Shown here one piece after another: positions 7,864 to 16,813 of a stretch of DNA of 64,000 nucleotides; positions within the stretch are counted from its first letter, which is position 1, and each line of letters opens with the position of its first letter. Made by a program: the position numbers and the translations under genes. The notes beneath the pieces are model-generated. The model ran no database searches. It was given only the letters and a program-made list of their open reading frames with translations, and was not told the origin of the DNA. This DNA comes from Pseudarthrobacter chlorophenolicus A6 (lineage in GTDB: Bacteria > Actinomycetota > Actinomycetes > Actinomycetales > Micrococcaceae): assembly GCF_000022025.1 (NCBI RefSeq), contig NC_011879.1, positions 124,001 to 188,000 of the forward strand, written 5' to 3'.

Positions 7864-8970
7864 ATGACAGCCACTGCAATCGCCCCCACGTCCCCTAAAG
7901 ACATCCTCGCTGCGTACCGCGCGGATGCCCGTGCCAAGGCCACGGCCGACGGACGCCCCGGCGACCGTTCAGACTTCCCCGGCCTGGGCCTCCCGGCCAC
8001 CGGGATGATCTACTCCCGTGCCAAGGGCCTCAAGTACCACCCGCTCAACGCCCCGGCCATGGACCTCTCCCCGGACAAGCTCGCCGAGCTCCTGACCGAA
8101 CCCCTGGCGTGCACCGTCGTGCCCGACGCAAAGACCTGGGCCAAGGTCATGGTCATGGCCGACAACATGCCGTCCAACGACTTCAAGGCCCTTGGCCGGC
8201 GCATGCGCATCAGCCGTGGACTGCCCGTATCGCTGAAACTGCCCATCTTGACCGAAGCTCTGAGCTACCGTTACTGGCTGCAGGACAACCTGACGGAGAC
8301 CAGCTTCGAGGACTGGGCTGACGCCTTCAACGTCAAGGGCCCGTCCGTCGGAATCACCATGCGGTCCTTGATCACCATCGCCGAAAAGGGGCAGCGCCCC
8401 ACCGCCCTTCGATACGAGGTCTCGGTGAAGTCCCTGGAGGAAACCGAGCGCAAGATCATGGACCAGGCCGCATGGGGCGGAATCTCCAACGACTGCTTCG
8501 TGTACTCGATGCTGGAAAGCTTCTCGGCCAAGGCCAACGGCCTGCGCACCATGGACCCCGGCCTGCTGGAAATGCACGTCATCGACGGCCAGGCCTGCCG
8601 GATTGTGCCGATGAACTCTGACGCCCGCGAGTTCTCCGCCTCCGTGTCCTCCCCGTTCAAGCTCAAGGAAGGTAAGAAGATCCGGCTGACCGACGGGAAG
8701 GAAATGGTCGAGGTCGATCTCCGGGCCCTGCGTTTCGGCGACGGCGCACTGCACGCAGTGTTCTCCCAGCCCAGCTCCCGTGGTGCCGGACTGCTCATGG
8801 TCAGCAAGGCCCGGAAGCTCGAAGCCAAGCTTTACGCCATCGACGGAGTATTTGAAAGCTTCGGCGCCGGACCCAAGAACAAGCGCTGGCTCGGCGACGA
8901 TGTCCAGAAGCTGAGCGGCCGAGACGTTCCCTTGGACGTCATGCTCGCCGGGGCACCGACGACCGACTAA
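7864..8970 (+). CDS. Unknown 368-aa protein
   Basis: A soluble basic protein with no recognised domain, signal or membrane segment. Ala/Lys-rich helical and mixed regions suggest two or three compact domains. Start set by motif B. It is closed by a very strong terminator. It lies next to the HExxH/VWA gene, also under motif B, but nothing in the sequence shows its role. Confidence 0.75.
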   Translation: MTATAIAPTSPKDILAAYRADARAKATADGRPGDRSDFPGLGLPATGMIYSRAKGLKYHPLNAPAMDLSPDKLAELLTEPLACTVVPDAKTWAKVMVMADNMPSNDFKALGRRMRISRGLPVSLKLPILTEALSYRYWLQDNLTETSFEDWADAFNVKGPSVGITMRSLITIAEKGQRPTALRYEVSVKSLEETERKIMDQAAWGGISNDCFVYSMLESFSAKANGLRTMDPGLLEMHVIDGQACRIVPMNSDAREFSASVSSPFKLKEGKKIRLTDGKEMVEVDLRALRFGDGALHAVFSQPSSRGAGLLMVSKARKLEAKLYAIDGVFESFGAGPKNKRWLGDDVQKLSGRDVPLDVMLAGAPTTD

Positions 8971-8983
8971 CCCCCACCGACCA

Positions 8984-9034
8984 CCCTGCCCCTGCCACCG
9001 GCTGTCATAACCCACCGGCAGGGGCAGGGCTTTT
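8984..9034 (+). terminator. Strong intrinsic terminator
   Basis: CCCTGCCCCTGCC pairs with GGCAGGGGCAGGG across a 20-base loop, followed by CTTTT. Confidence 0.8.
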
Positions 9035-9047
9035 CACGAAAGCCTCC

Positions 9048-9257
9048 ATGAAAAAGACTGTCCCCTCCGTCCTGGCGATCCCAGAGATCGAGCTGAAACA
9101 CCACTTCTGGCTCGACCTCGGGTACCTGGGAGGAGTCGATTACCGTTTCGGTTGGAGAGTCGACGATGAAGTCCGCTCGTACGTGGTGGTATTCCGGGGC
9201 GGCGCCTCAACGAACGGGAAGCCCGTCCGGGGCCCAGCCGTCCTCTGGGCGGGATAG
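9048..9257 (+). CDS. Possible 69-aa protein
   Basis: The frame has plausible codon use but no clear ribosome site, and it begins right after a strong terminator. The product is a mixed alpha/beta sequence with no known motif. It may be a decayed or spurious gene. Confidence 0.4.
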   Translation: MKKTVPSVLAIPEIELKHHFWLDLGYLGGVDYRFGWRVDDEVRSYVVVFRGGASTNGKPVRGPAVLWAG

Positions 9258-9328
9258 AGGCCGAAGCCCCTCCTGGAGCTATTTGGCAACTGGATCGGCC
9301 CGGTGCCGTGAAGAGGCGCTCCGCGGAT

Positions 9329-9339
9329 GCCGCACACAT
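9329..9339 (+). promoter_or_regulatory. Motif B before the start at 9347
   Basis: GCCGCACACAT, seven bases, ATG. Confidence 0.6.
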
Positions 9340-9346
9340 TACGGGC

Positions 9347-10729
9347 ATGAGAAACCTCGCCGCTCCCACTGACGACCAGATGCTGCACTTTCAAGCGTGG
9401 CGTGCCACCGCTTTGCAGATCATGCCCTACATGGGCTCGCTGATGTTTTCGCTCCGCCCGGTAAATTCCGGCGCGGTGGATACGTTCGGTGTTGACCCGG
9501 GCCACCGCCTCTACATCAACTTCGACAAGGTCATCCCGATGGGTGCCCAGTTCGGTGCCGAGGCGCTGCTCCACGAGTGCTCCCACCTGCTGGCCGAGCA
9601 CGCAGAATTGGCCGAACTCGCCGGTGTCTCCGACGACGAGCACGAAACTTGGAACGTCGCAGGCGACATGGCCATCAACGATGATCTGCGGGACGCCGGG
9701 TGCAACGCCCTCGCCAAGCACGGTGTGTTCGCTGCCATGATCGGCGAGCCCGACTACCAGACCCCGCTGCACTACATGGAGGTTCTGCGGAAGAAGCAGG
9801 GCAGCAAGCCCAAGCCCCAGCAGGGCCAGCAGGGCGGTCAGGGCCAGCCCGGACAGGGAAACCCCTCCACCGGCCAGGGTCAGCCCCAGCAGGGCCAGGG
9901 TGGCCAGGGCCAGCAGACCCCGATGAAGGGCTGCGGTTCAGGTGCCGGAGGACGCAAGGGCGGTCACGAACTCGGTGACGACGAAACGATGGGCGGCAAG
10001 GCCGAGGCAGCTACCCCGATCGAGAAGAACCTGGTCCGTATCGCGACAGCATCAGCCGTCCGCCAGCACCAGGAACAGCACGGCATCGGCTCGGTCCCCG
10101 GCGGTATCTCACAGATCATCGACGAGATTCTCACCCCGTCAAAGACCCCGTGGGAGCGCGTACTGGCGTCCTTCGTCCGCCGCGCCGTCGCCCACAAGGC
10201 CGGATACCACGACGCGACCTACACCCGCCGGAACCGCCGCCGGATGAACGAAACCATGAGCGACGGCAAGGGCCGCATCCTGGGCCGCGTGATCGCCCCG
10301 GGTTACATCAAGCCCACTCCGTCCATCTACTTCTACCGCGACACGTCCGGCTCCGTCAGTGACCACGATCTGGCCATGGCAACCAATGAAGTCCTCGGCA
10401 TCGCCCGGAAGCTGAGCATCAGGGGCGACGACCTGGTCGTCGCTGACGTGGACACGATCGTCCACCAGACCGTGAAGTTCAACGGCAAGGACTCCGTTGC
10501 CGAAATCGCCGGTCGCGGCGGCACCGACATGGGCGAGGCCATCGAGCACGCCCTGTCGCTGCCGAAGAAGCCTTCAGCCATCGTGATCGCGACCGACGGT
10601 GAGACCGGCTGGCCGGCAGAACGCCCATCGGTTCCGGTGATCGTCCTGCTCGTCAACGTCCGTTCCCAGCATTGGATCGACAACGTCCCTGAGTGGGCCA
10701 AGCTCGTGGAGGTCAAGGACAATGACTGA
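9347..10729 (+). CDS. DUF2201-like putative metallopeptidase / VWA domain protein
   Basis: The 460-aa product has an N-terminal metallopeptidase-like helix HECSH (76-80, HExxH). A Gln/Gly-rich low-complexity linker follows at about 150-200, then a C-terminal von Willebrand A fold with MIDAS residues DTSGS (332-336), GGTDM (391-395) and ATDGET (415-420). Such proteins normally pair with a MoxR AAA ATPase to remodel targets; the candidate partner is at 18916-20055. Motif B fixes the ATG. The next gene overlaps its 3' end by eight bases, so they form an operon. Confidence 0.85.
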   Translation: MRNLAAPTDDQMLHFQAWRATALQIMPYMGSLMFSLRPVNSGAVDTFGVDPGHRLYINFDKVIPMGAQFGAEALLHECSHLLAEHAELAELAGVSDDEHETWNVAGDMAINDDLRDAGCNALAKHGVFAAMIGEPDYQTPLHYMEVLRKKQGSKPKPQQGQQGGQGQPGQGNPSTGQGQPQQGQGGQGQQTPMKGCGSGAGGRKGGHELGDDETMGGKAEAATPIEKNLVRIATASAVRQHQEQHGIGSVPGGISQIIDEILTPSKTPWERVLASFVRRAVAHKAGYHDATYTRRNRRRMNETMSDGKGRILGRVIAPGYIKPTPSIYFYRDTSGSVSDHDLAMATNEVLGIARKLSIRGDDLVVADVDTIVHQTVKFNGKDSVAEIAGRGGTDMGEAIEHALSLPKKPSAIVIATDGETGWPAERPSVPVIVLLVNVRSQHWIDNVPEWAKLVEVKDND

Positions 10730-11486
10730 CCTGACCCTGAACGTTCCGCACGGCTACCGCCTGACCCCCGGCACTGATCTGCTGGATCTGGCGGCCCGGC
10801 TGCGCGAGGCGATGGAACCGATCCGGGACCGGATCGAAATCGAACAGGTCGCCGAGTTCGCCGCCAAGGCCTTGGATGCCGCTGACCTGGCCGGGACTCC
10901 CCGGCCGGAGTCGGTCATCTTCGACGCCGTCCAGGCCCAGACCGTGCACGTCGGGCAGATCCTTTCCGGTGAGCACAGCTGCGCCCTGAACACGGTGAAG
11001 ATCGCCGTCACCGACGATCCCGAAACAGGCGAGATGTACGCCCTGATGTTCCCCAAGCAGCAGGCATTCGCGCAGGAGCTGGACGAGATGGAGCTGGGCG
11101 ACTACTACCCGTACTGGAACGAGGAGGAGACTGAAGCGCCCCGCCCCACCGGCGTTTCGGCTGCCGAATGGGCACGCCGGGCAGCCACCTGGACACGGGT
11201 GCTGCGCGGCACCAACCCACTCGACCCGACGGGCATGTTCATCATCGAGATCGGCGCCGCCTACCCGGACGCTGACCTGATCAACCGCGCCGCGGACGTA
11301 CTCGCTGCCATGCCCACGAAGGAGCAGCGTGTCTTCCACGCCATGCACGAACTGCAGCACAACCAGGAGTTCTCCAGCCAGGGGGAGCTGATGGCCTTTG
11401 TTGCCACGCTTCCCGAACATCAGGAGCGCATCCAGTCCAGCCTGAAACCGATCACGCTTGCAGACATCGCAGGCGGTGCCCGGTGA
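10722..11486 (+). CDS. Unknown 254-aa protein in the VWA operon
   Basis: Its ATG lies inside the end of the VWA gene and its stop overlaps the next GTG, so three genes are translationally coupled. The product is acidic and soluble with a strongly acidic middle (EEETE near 130). No domain recognised. Tight coupling suggests it works with the metallopeptidase/VWA protein. Confidence 0.75.
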   Translation: MTDLTLNVPHGYRLTPGTDLLDLAARLREAMEPIRDRIEIEQVAEFAAKALDAADLAGTPRPESVIFDAVQAQTVHVGQILSGEHSCALNTVKIAVTDDPETGEMYALMFPKQQAFAQELDEMELGDYYPYWNEEETEAPRPTGVSAAEWARRAATWTRVLRGTNPLDPTGMFIIEIGAAYPDADLINRAADVLAAMPTKEQRVFHAMHELQHNQEFSSQGELMAFVATLPEHQERIQSSLKPITLADIAGGAR

Positions 11487-12436
11487 CTGCCATTCCGGTG
11501 CCGGCTCCACCGGCCGCCCGGTTCATCCCGGCTGTTACGGCGGTGAACGAACGCCACGGCGTGACGGTCCTGGTGGACCGCCAGCCGAACCTGTGCCGCT
11601 GGGCGGTGCACACTCTCGTCGATGGCAGGGACTTCATCGTCTCGGGCCCCGCCAAGGGCGAACCCACGAACCCCTCCAACCGTGAGCTCGCAGGACAGAT
11701 CACCCAGGCCGTCGCCCGCATCGCCAAACGCACCGGGGAGCAGCCCTCGCAGGTCTTCACCGGTGACTGGGCCACAGCGGAACTCCTGCGCGCCAAGTCC
11801 ACCCTCCCTGTCACTGACCTGACCGCTCCGCCGGCATCATTGGCTGCGGCTCGTGAAGCTGTCGCCGAGGTGGAGCGCGGACTCGTGTCCGGCCTGGTCC
11901 TGGCCTGCGACTCATCCCGGGGCCGCGGCAGGACCGTCAACGGTTGCGGCTACGTCCTTGCCTACGCCAACGGTGCCGATCCAATCCTGGGCGCCTACAC
12001 GGCTGTCAGTGCACACGGAGGCATCCGGGCCGGGGAACTGGCGGCGATCCGCCGCGGGCTGCAGTCCACCCTGGGTCACCATCCGGTGCTGCGCGAAGGC
12101 ATCGGGGACCTGAAGATCCTCACCGACTCCAAGGCCGCCCTGGAAGTCTTGGACCGGGTCTCCACCGGGTCCCTTCAGCCATTCGATGACACCGACTCGA
12201 TAGCGGAATGCAAGCGCATCCTGGGCTCGGCCCGCGGTGTGAACATCTCCTACGAGTGGGTCCGCGGCCACAACGGCCACCCCCTGAACGAGCTGGCAGA
12301 CCGGCTGGCGGTGCTCGCGCGCCGGAACCGGGAAATGGGTGTCGACGAGGTGACCAACGCCCGGATGATCGCCTCAATCCGCGAGGAGGCCAAGGGTATC
12401 CAGGCGAGGGAGTGGACCACTCTCGCGGCGGCGTAA
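11483..12436 (+). CDS. RNase H fold protein
   Basis: The 317-aa protein has about 130 unassigned N-terminal residues, then a type I RNase H domain. The likely catalytic residues are D143 (in ACDSS), E185 (in AGELAAI), D215 (in LTDSKAAL), H263 (in RGHNG) and D273 (in ADRLA), matching the D-E-D-H-D order of E. coli RNase HI. It should cut RNA in RNA:DNA hybrids, perhaps primers or R-loops during replication of the element. GTG start overlaps the upstream stop by four bases. Confidence 0.8.
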   Translation: MTAIPVPAPPAARFIPAVTAVNERHGVTVLVDRQPNLCRWAVHTLVDGRDFIVSGPAKGEPTNPSNRELAGQITQAVARIAKRTGEQPSQVFTGDWATAELLRAKSTLPVTDLTAPPASLAAAREAVAEVERGLVSGLVLACDSSRGRGRTVNGCGYVLAYANGADPILGAYTAVSAHGGIRAGELAAIRRGLQSTLGHHPVLREGIGDLKILTDSKAALEVLDRVSTGSLQPFDDTDSIAECKRILGSARGVNISYEWVRGHNGHPLNELADRLAVLARRNREMGVDEVTNARMIASIREEAKGIQAREWTTLAAA

Positions 12437-12498
12437 CTCGGTGACGGCGAAGGAAGCCAATCGCCGGTGGTTTTGACGTCGCTGGATAGGCTTCCTTC

Positions 12499-12993
12499 AT
12501 GACTGAAATCCTGAAGACCGCCCGCTCCAGCTACGGAGACTGGAAGGGCACCGCAGCCGCCGATGAACACCAGACCACCGGCCACCGGACCCCTTACGAA
12601 GTCGTCGGTCTCGACCCGGATGAGTGGTGGATCGTTGGCTTCGACTTCCAGGGCGCGGACCTGACCAGGAAGGACGGCCTGTACGTCTACGCGGTCCGGA
12701 AGGATTCGATGGGCATTACCAACTGGGATGCGATTCAGCTGCACGGCGAAGCCAACGGTTCTGTCCCGGTCACCAGCTTCCTGGTCCACGGGGTCGCGCC
12801 AGTGGAACTCATCAGTGAGTCCTTCAACCAGTTCCAGATCCAGCTGCGGACACGGAACGTCGGCCACGATCTGGACATCGTGGCGCGCGACGATCTGAAT
12901 TACGACGCGGAGACCAACACCGTCCTGCCCCGCTCCAGCTCGGAACCCGGAGCGCTGGCTGCTCTTCGTGAAGCCCGCCGTCGCGAGGAATAG
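12499..12993 (+). CDS. Unknown 164-aa protein, leaderless
   Basis: TAGGCT lies exactly six bases before the ATG, the standard actinobacterial leaderless promoter. Soluble acidic protein with no recognised domain. It contrasts with motif B genes, whose element is different and spaced seven bases away. Confidence 0.7.
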   Translation: MTEILKTARSSYGDWKGTAAADEHQTTGHRTPYEVVGLDPDEWWIVGFDFQGADLTRKDGLYVYAVRKDSMGITNWDAIQLHGEANGSVPVTSFLVHGVAPVELISESFNQFQIQLRTRNVGHDLDIVARDDLNYDAETNTVLPRSSSEPGALAALREARRREE

Positions 12994-13090
12994 TCCGTCC
13001 GGGATGTGACGTCGCTGCCGCTAAACAGGATTGACCTGGCGGCTGAGCGCTACTCCGTCACGCGCATAGATGATAGCTGCGCCGAAGGTG

Positions 13091-13166
13091 AAAGGCCGGC
13101 GGCGGGCTGGGTGAGACAGGAGGCGCTTGGGGGCAAGCCTCGACTGGCTCTCCGCCGCCGGCCTTT
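13091..13166. other. Long inverted repeat; possible structured RNA or terminator with insert
   Basis: AAAGGCCGGCGGCGG pairs with CCGCCGCCGGCCTTT across about 46 bases that hold a smaller GCTTG/CAAGC hairpin. It is followed at 13188 by a CTTGGG/CCCAAG hairpin. It ends the 12499 unit and precedes the motif A site of the lipoprotein gene. Confidence 0.45.
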
Positions 13167-13217
13167 GTCCGACCCTACGTCCTAAACCTTGGGAAAACCC
13201 AAGCGGCCAGGCAACAG

Positions 13218-13253
13218 CAGGTTCTCTACGCATGTTTGAGGGTAGAGAACCTG
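13218..13253 (+). promoter_or_regulatory. Motif A inside a perfect 12-bp inverted repeat
   Basis: CTACGCATGTTT at 13226-13237. CAGGTTCTCTAC (13218-13229) pairs perfectly with GTAGAGAACCTG (13242-13253), leaving the GCATGTTTGAGG core as a 12-base loop. It lies 25 bases upstream of the lipoprotein start. Confidence 0.7.
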
Positions 13254-13278
13254 CCCCTGCTGCGCCCTTGGAGTCACC

Positions 13279-13647
13279 GTGAAGAAGCTCATCGCCCCCG
13301 CACTGCTTGCCGTCCTGGCACTGACCGGCTGCTCTGCTACTGCCACGCCGGCCCCGTCAGCAACCGCGCCCGCACCGCCCGCTTTGACGATAGCCAAACC
13401 GACTGAGGCTCAGAAGACCGCGCTGATGGCGGACCTGGCAAAGGTGAATCCCCAGTTCGAAGGGACGCGCACCCTGATCAGCGCCAGCCTCGCCTGCCGG
13501 ACAATCCTCAAGGGGGAGCCGGAGCAGGCACAGATCATGATGGCCCAGGACCGCTTCTCCAGGTCAGCCGATAAGCCCGTCACAGAGGCCGACGCGAAGC
13601 GGATCATCGAAATCATCAAAACCAACGGCTTCTGCGTGAAGGCCTAA
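13279..13647 (+). CDS. Secreted lipoprotein, DUF732-like
   Basis: GTG start, basic MKK, hydrophobic stretch and lipobox LTGC with Cys18 as the lipidated residue. A Pro/Ala/Thr linker follows, then about 75 residues with two cysteines in the arrangement seen in DUF732 mycobacterial proteins (C near 73, C near 119). It is preceded by motif A like the pilus genes, so it may be co-regulated with them. Function unknown. Confidence 0.7.
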   Translation: MKKLIAPALLAVLALTGCSATATPAPSATAPAPPALTIAKPTEAQKTALMADLAKVNPQFEGTRTLISASLACRTILKGEPEQAQIMMAQDRFSRSADKPVTEADAKRIIEIIKTNGFCVKA

Positions 13648-13716
13648 GGCCGGCCACAGCACCTTTCGCCGGGCCGCTGGTGTGGCCTGCATCTTCGAAG
13701 AACGGGAACCGGGCCC

Positions 13717-14151
13717 ATGAATAGCAAACCGTGCACGGTCGGGCTGGTGGCCTGCGCCTCGCAGAAGCTGGCCTACCCGGCGCCGGCACGGGACCTCTAC
13801 GTCTCGCAGCTGTTCCGCAAGGCGTCGGCCTATGTCGAGCTAACTTGCGACACCTGGTACGTGCTGTCAGCCAGGCACGGCCTCGTCCACCCGGACCGGA
13901 TCATCGAACCCTATGACGTGAGGTTGACAGGGTCGCCGGCGCCGGCGCCGGTACGGCACTGGGCGGCCATGGTCCGAAGCCAGCTGGAAGCCGAACTTGC
14001 CGGCATCCACGGCGTCAGACTGATCGTCCTGGCCGGCAAGCAGTACCGGGCCGCACTGGAAGGCAGCCCGTGGCCTATCCAGATCCCCATGGAGGGCTTG
14101 GGTATCGGGCAGCAGCTCGGCTGGCTGACCGGAAAGCTGGTCGGGGAGTAA
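13717..14151 (+). CDS. DUF6884-like protein
   Basis: The 144-aa product carries VACASQK near the N-terminus, PARDLYVSQLFRKA, WYVLSARHGLV and PYDVRL. This is the pattern of DUF6884 proteins, common in phages and mobile elements and sometimes near DNA-modification genes. No catalytic assignment is safe. The stop overlaps an ATG (TAATG) of a tiny ORF. Confidence 0.65.
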   Translation: MNSKPCTVGLVACASQKLAYPAPARDLYVSQLFRKASAYVELTCDTWYVLSARHGLVHPDRIIEPYDVRLTGSPAPAPVRHWAAMVRSQLEAELAGIHGVRLIVLAGKQYRAALEGSPWPIQIPMEGLGIGQQLGWLTGKLVGE

Positions 14152-14216
14152 TGCCAGATAGCATGAATGCCATGGGGGAGAAGCAGCTCGACGAGCACCT
14201 GCGGCGTGCACGGTGA
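14151..14216 (+). CDS. Possible 21-aa peptide coupled to the DUF6884 gene
   Basis: The ATG overlaps the upstream stop (TAATG). It encodes a charged 21-residue peptide. Existence is uncertain. Confidence 0.25.
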   Translation: MPDSMNAMGEKQLDEHLRRAR

Positions 14217-14257
14217 AGCTCAGGAAAGCCGCCGAGCAGCACCGCTAAAGTATTGGG

Positions 14258-14401
14258 GTGGAGATTACAGGCACCATTGAAGCCCCCGACGGATCGACAG
14301 ACCGCATCACGGCGGTAGGCGAAACCTACGAAAACGCGAAGAAGGCCCTGGAAGACATGGTCCCTGAGGGTTCCAAGCTGATCGTGATCCGCACCTTCTA
14401 G
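14258..14401 (+). CDS. Small leaderless protein, 47 aa
   Basis: TAAAGT lies six bases before the GTG, a classical leaderless promoter. The 47-aa product (VEITGTIEA...LIVIRTF) looks like a compact beta-alpha-beta fold with good codon bias. Function unknown. Confidence 0.6.
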   Translation: MEITGTIEAPDGSTDRITAVGETYENAKKALEDMVPEGSKLIVIRTF

Positions 14402-14553
14402 GCCGGTCGCCTCCTACTAAAGCGGCAGCATATTGCCGAAGTGGCATGGCGGTCCCCATCAGGACCGGACGGAAGACCTGGTTCGGCAATTTCCTGCCGA
14501 TTCCAAGCGACATGACTGTTCAATTGTGGGCGGCAACTCAAGGGAGACGGACG

Positions 14554-14913
14554 ATGACCGGAGACGATCTGAATGGCCTGCTGCCGGCCGTGAAGCATCG
14601 GGTACCAACCAAGCACGTCAGCACCATCGGCAGCACAGCCGTGTTCGTCCTGCCCACACAGTTCGCCGGCTACATGAAGCTTGCGGGCGTGGGCCACCGC
14701 TCGGCACTTCGCGACGCAGCCCTGAACGAGCTGGGCAAGGCCACCGACCTCCAGGTCATCCAGGATGTAACGACCATTTACGTCAACCTCGCGCCGGGGT
14801 GCTCCGTTCCGGACGGGCATCTCCAGACCAGCTTCAAGATCAGTCGAGGGCGGTCCGCGTCCGCCTATTACGTGCTCCAGAGCATCTACCCGGAGATGCG
14901 GCAGCGCCGGTAG
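14554..14913 (+). CDS. Unknown 119-aa protein
   Basis: ATG at 14554 follows GGGAGA at a normal spacing. The frame runs further upstream to 14446 but without a site. The product is basic and soluble and no motif is recognised. It precedes the recombinase control region. Confidence 0.55.
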   Translation: MTGDDLNGLLPAVKHRVPTKHVSTIGSTAVFVLPTQFAGYMKLAGVGHRSALRDAALNELGKATDLQVIQDVTTIYVNLAPGCSVPDGHLQTSFKISRGRSASAYYVLQSIYPEMRQRR

Positions 14914-15001
14914 CAGCAGCCAGTCCTGGCGTCTCAGGAACTCTACTTCTAAGGGAAGTACGGGAAACCCTATTAATCCCGCCATTCCGGGCGTTAATGT
15001 G

Positions 15002-15062
15002 TCTCGTAAACCCCGTCTCACCGCAACGTCTCAAGACACCTTAAGAGTTCATGAGACGAGAC
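15002..15062. other. Candidate resolution (res) site / recombinase operator
   Basis: Several GTCTC-type words in both orientations (GTCTCG, GTCTCA twice, TGAGAC, GAGAC) lie within 61 bases directly upstream of the serine recombinase. Resolvases often bind such arrays to recombine and to repress themselves. Confidence 0.45.
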
Positions 15063-15078
15063 AGCAGGAGGGAGAGCC

Positions 15079-15774
15079 GTGAAGCTGGGATACGCCCGGG
15101 TCAGCACCACCGACCAAAAGGCCGCCATGCAGGTCGAAGCGCTGATGGACGCCGGCGTCGCCAAGGACAAGATTTTCGTCGACGAGATGTCGGGTGCGAA
15201 GGCGGCACGGGAACGTCCCAAGATGGTCGAGCTGTTGAATTACGCCCGGGAAGGTGACGAGATCTACTGCTGGCGCATCGACCGTCTGGGCCGCTCCCTG
15301 GTCGACGTCGTCACCACTGTCCAGGACATCACGGATCGCGGCATCAGCCTGTACTCCATCATGGACGGCGTAGATCCTTCCACGGCTCACGGACGACTTC
15401 AGCTCGGCCTGTTCGCAACACTGGCTGAATACGAGCGTGAGCTCATCAACGAGCGGGTGCGTGCCGGTGTCATGGCGGCCAAAGCCAGGGGAGTAAAGTT
15501 CGGGAAGCAGCCGCCCAAACCTGACACCGTCCAGACGAAAATCCGCGTCGTCCGCCAACTGCTCAGTGAGGGAGCGGAGGTCAAAGCCGCGGCCGAGGCG
15601 GTCGGCTGGTCACGGGCCACCCTGTACCGCTACCTGAAGCAATTCGGCCCGGAGACTGTACCCGAAACCGCAGTCGAAACCCGCAAGCCACGCAGTCGCT
15701 CAATCTACGCGGCCAAGACCGCCACGGCCCCGCGGGGCACAGACTCTGCTGGTCGCAGCCGCAACCGCAACTGA
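15079..15774 (+). CDS. Serine recombinase, resolvase/invertase family
   Basis: The 231-aa product has the small serine recombinase fold: GYARVST with catalytic Ser9, a RIDRLGRSL motif near 73-81 and the long E-helix ending in ERVRAG. A C-terminal helix-turn-helix (AAEAVGWSRATLYRYLK, about 173-189) binds DNA. An extra basic tail of about 40 residues follows. It likely resolves plasmid multimers or inverts a segment; the repeat array just upstream is the candidate site. GTG start not excluded, but ATG at 15079 has a GGAGAG site. Confidence 0.9.
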   Translation: MKLGYARVSTTDQKAAMQVEALMDAGVAKDKIFVDEMSGAKAARERPKMVELLNYAREGDEIYCWRIDRLGRSLVDVVTTVQDITDRGISLYSIMDGVDPSTAHGRLQLGLFATLAEYERELINERVRAGVMAAKARGVKFGKQPPKPDTVQTKIRVVRQLLSEGAEVKAAAEAVGWSRATLYRYLKQFGPETVPETAVETRKPRSRSIYAAKTATAPRGTDSAGRSRNRN

Positions 15775-15817
15775 AGCCCTCGACCAGGTTTCGCATCGTA
15801 AATGAGGCCATCCCTGC

Positions 15818-15847
15818 GGCATCTGCGCATGTTCCACGGTAGATGCC
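15818..15847 (+). promoter_or_regulatory. Motif A variant in an inverted repeat upstream of the NERD gene
   Basis: CTGCGCATGTTC at 15823-15834. GGCATCTGC pairs with GTAGATGCC (one G-T wobble) around a 12-base loop, the same geometry as at 13218. Confidence 0.6.
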
Positions 15848-15865
15848 AACAGAGGGAGCTATGCC

Positions 15866-16772
15866 GTGGTCGATTTCAGCTGGATGAGGTCAAAAGGGCC
15901 GGAGAACGAGGCCAACGGCTCATCAGCGGTGGCTGTCCTTTGAGCCAGAAGCCCTGCCTGCACAGGAAGCAGCCGCGGAGTTCGTTTACAACCCCTGGAA
16001 GCTCAAGGAGCTGCGCCGGCTTTACGTCAACCTGCCGGATGGAACCAAGATCGGCTACCTGGACTTGGCGACCATGGATGTTGTCCCGGAGTCCGCCCAG
16101 ACGCAGGGACTCCTGCAGCAGGCGCTTGGCCGGCTGTCTCCGGGCGCATCGGTGCGCCGCTTCATACAGGCGGCGCAGGAAGGGCCAGCCCTCATCAAGG
16201 AGGATGAGGCTATTCTGCCGGCTCACTTGCCCTGGAAAGACCTGGCGGCCAACCGTCCGGGGCAGCGTATTGAGCACATGGACGACGATACTTACCGGGC
16301 CGGCGTGGCGGGGGAGCAGCGCACCGCAGGTGTCCTCGCCATCCTGGAGCGACGCGGCTACCAGGTTCTTCATTCCCTGCCCCTGAGTCCCAGGAAGGAT
16401 CTGGACCACCTGGTCATTGGCCCGACGGGTCTGTGGGTGCTGAACACCAAGTCAACGAGCTACGCGGTGACCGCTAAGCCGGACGGCTCGGTGCACTCCG
16501 ACGGCTACCGGCAAAACTGGCTCGAGTCCCTGGAACGGGACGCCGGATTGGTGGGGCAGTACCTGTCCACCGCTGCCAGAATGGAGCTTATCTGTCAGCC
16601 CCTGGTGTCCGTCTGGTCGACGCAGAGTGTTAACAGTACGAATGGCCGACTAGCAGCCGGCGGTGAGGTCCCCGACGTGATCGAGGGTTCGGCGACAGCC
16701 TTCCCGTCTGAATGGGTCGACGTTGTTTACAACGTAGCCCGCCGCTCTGATACCTGGACTGCGCACCACTGA
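15866..16772 (+). CDS. NERD-domain (nuclease-related) protein, N-terminus possibly frameshifted
   Basis: The certain part (16065-16772) has a NERD core: GVAGEQRTAG, ILERRGYQVLHSL, DLDHLVIGPTGLWVLNTKS. NERD proteins are predicted nucleases of the restriction-endonuclease fold, often in DNA-processing contexts. Coding character continues upstream in frame to about 15892 without a start. From there a GTG at 15866 (after GAGGGA) reads VVDFSWMRSKGPENE in a register one base off. The gene is thus probably frameshifted near 15915, or starts at an unusual codon. Motif A lies just upstream. Confidence 0.6.
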
Positions 16773-16813
16773 TGCACGTTGACCCGGTTGGCGATTCCTC
16801 GGAGAGTTGCCCT

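Noticed and set aside
13021..13233. Minus-strand 70-aa ORF
   Set aside because: It runs through the inverted repeats and shows no coding bias.
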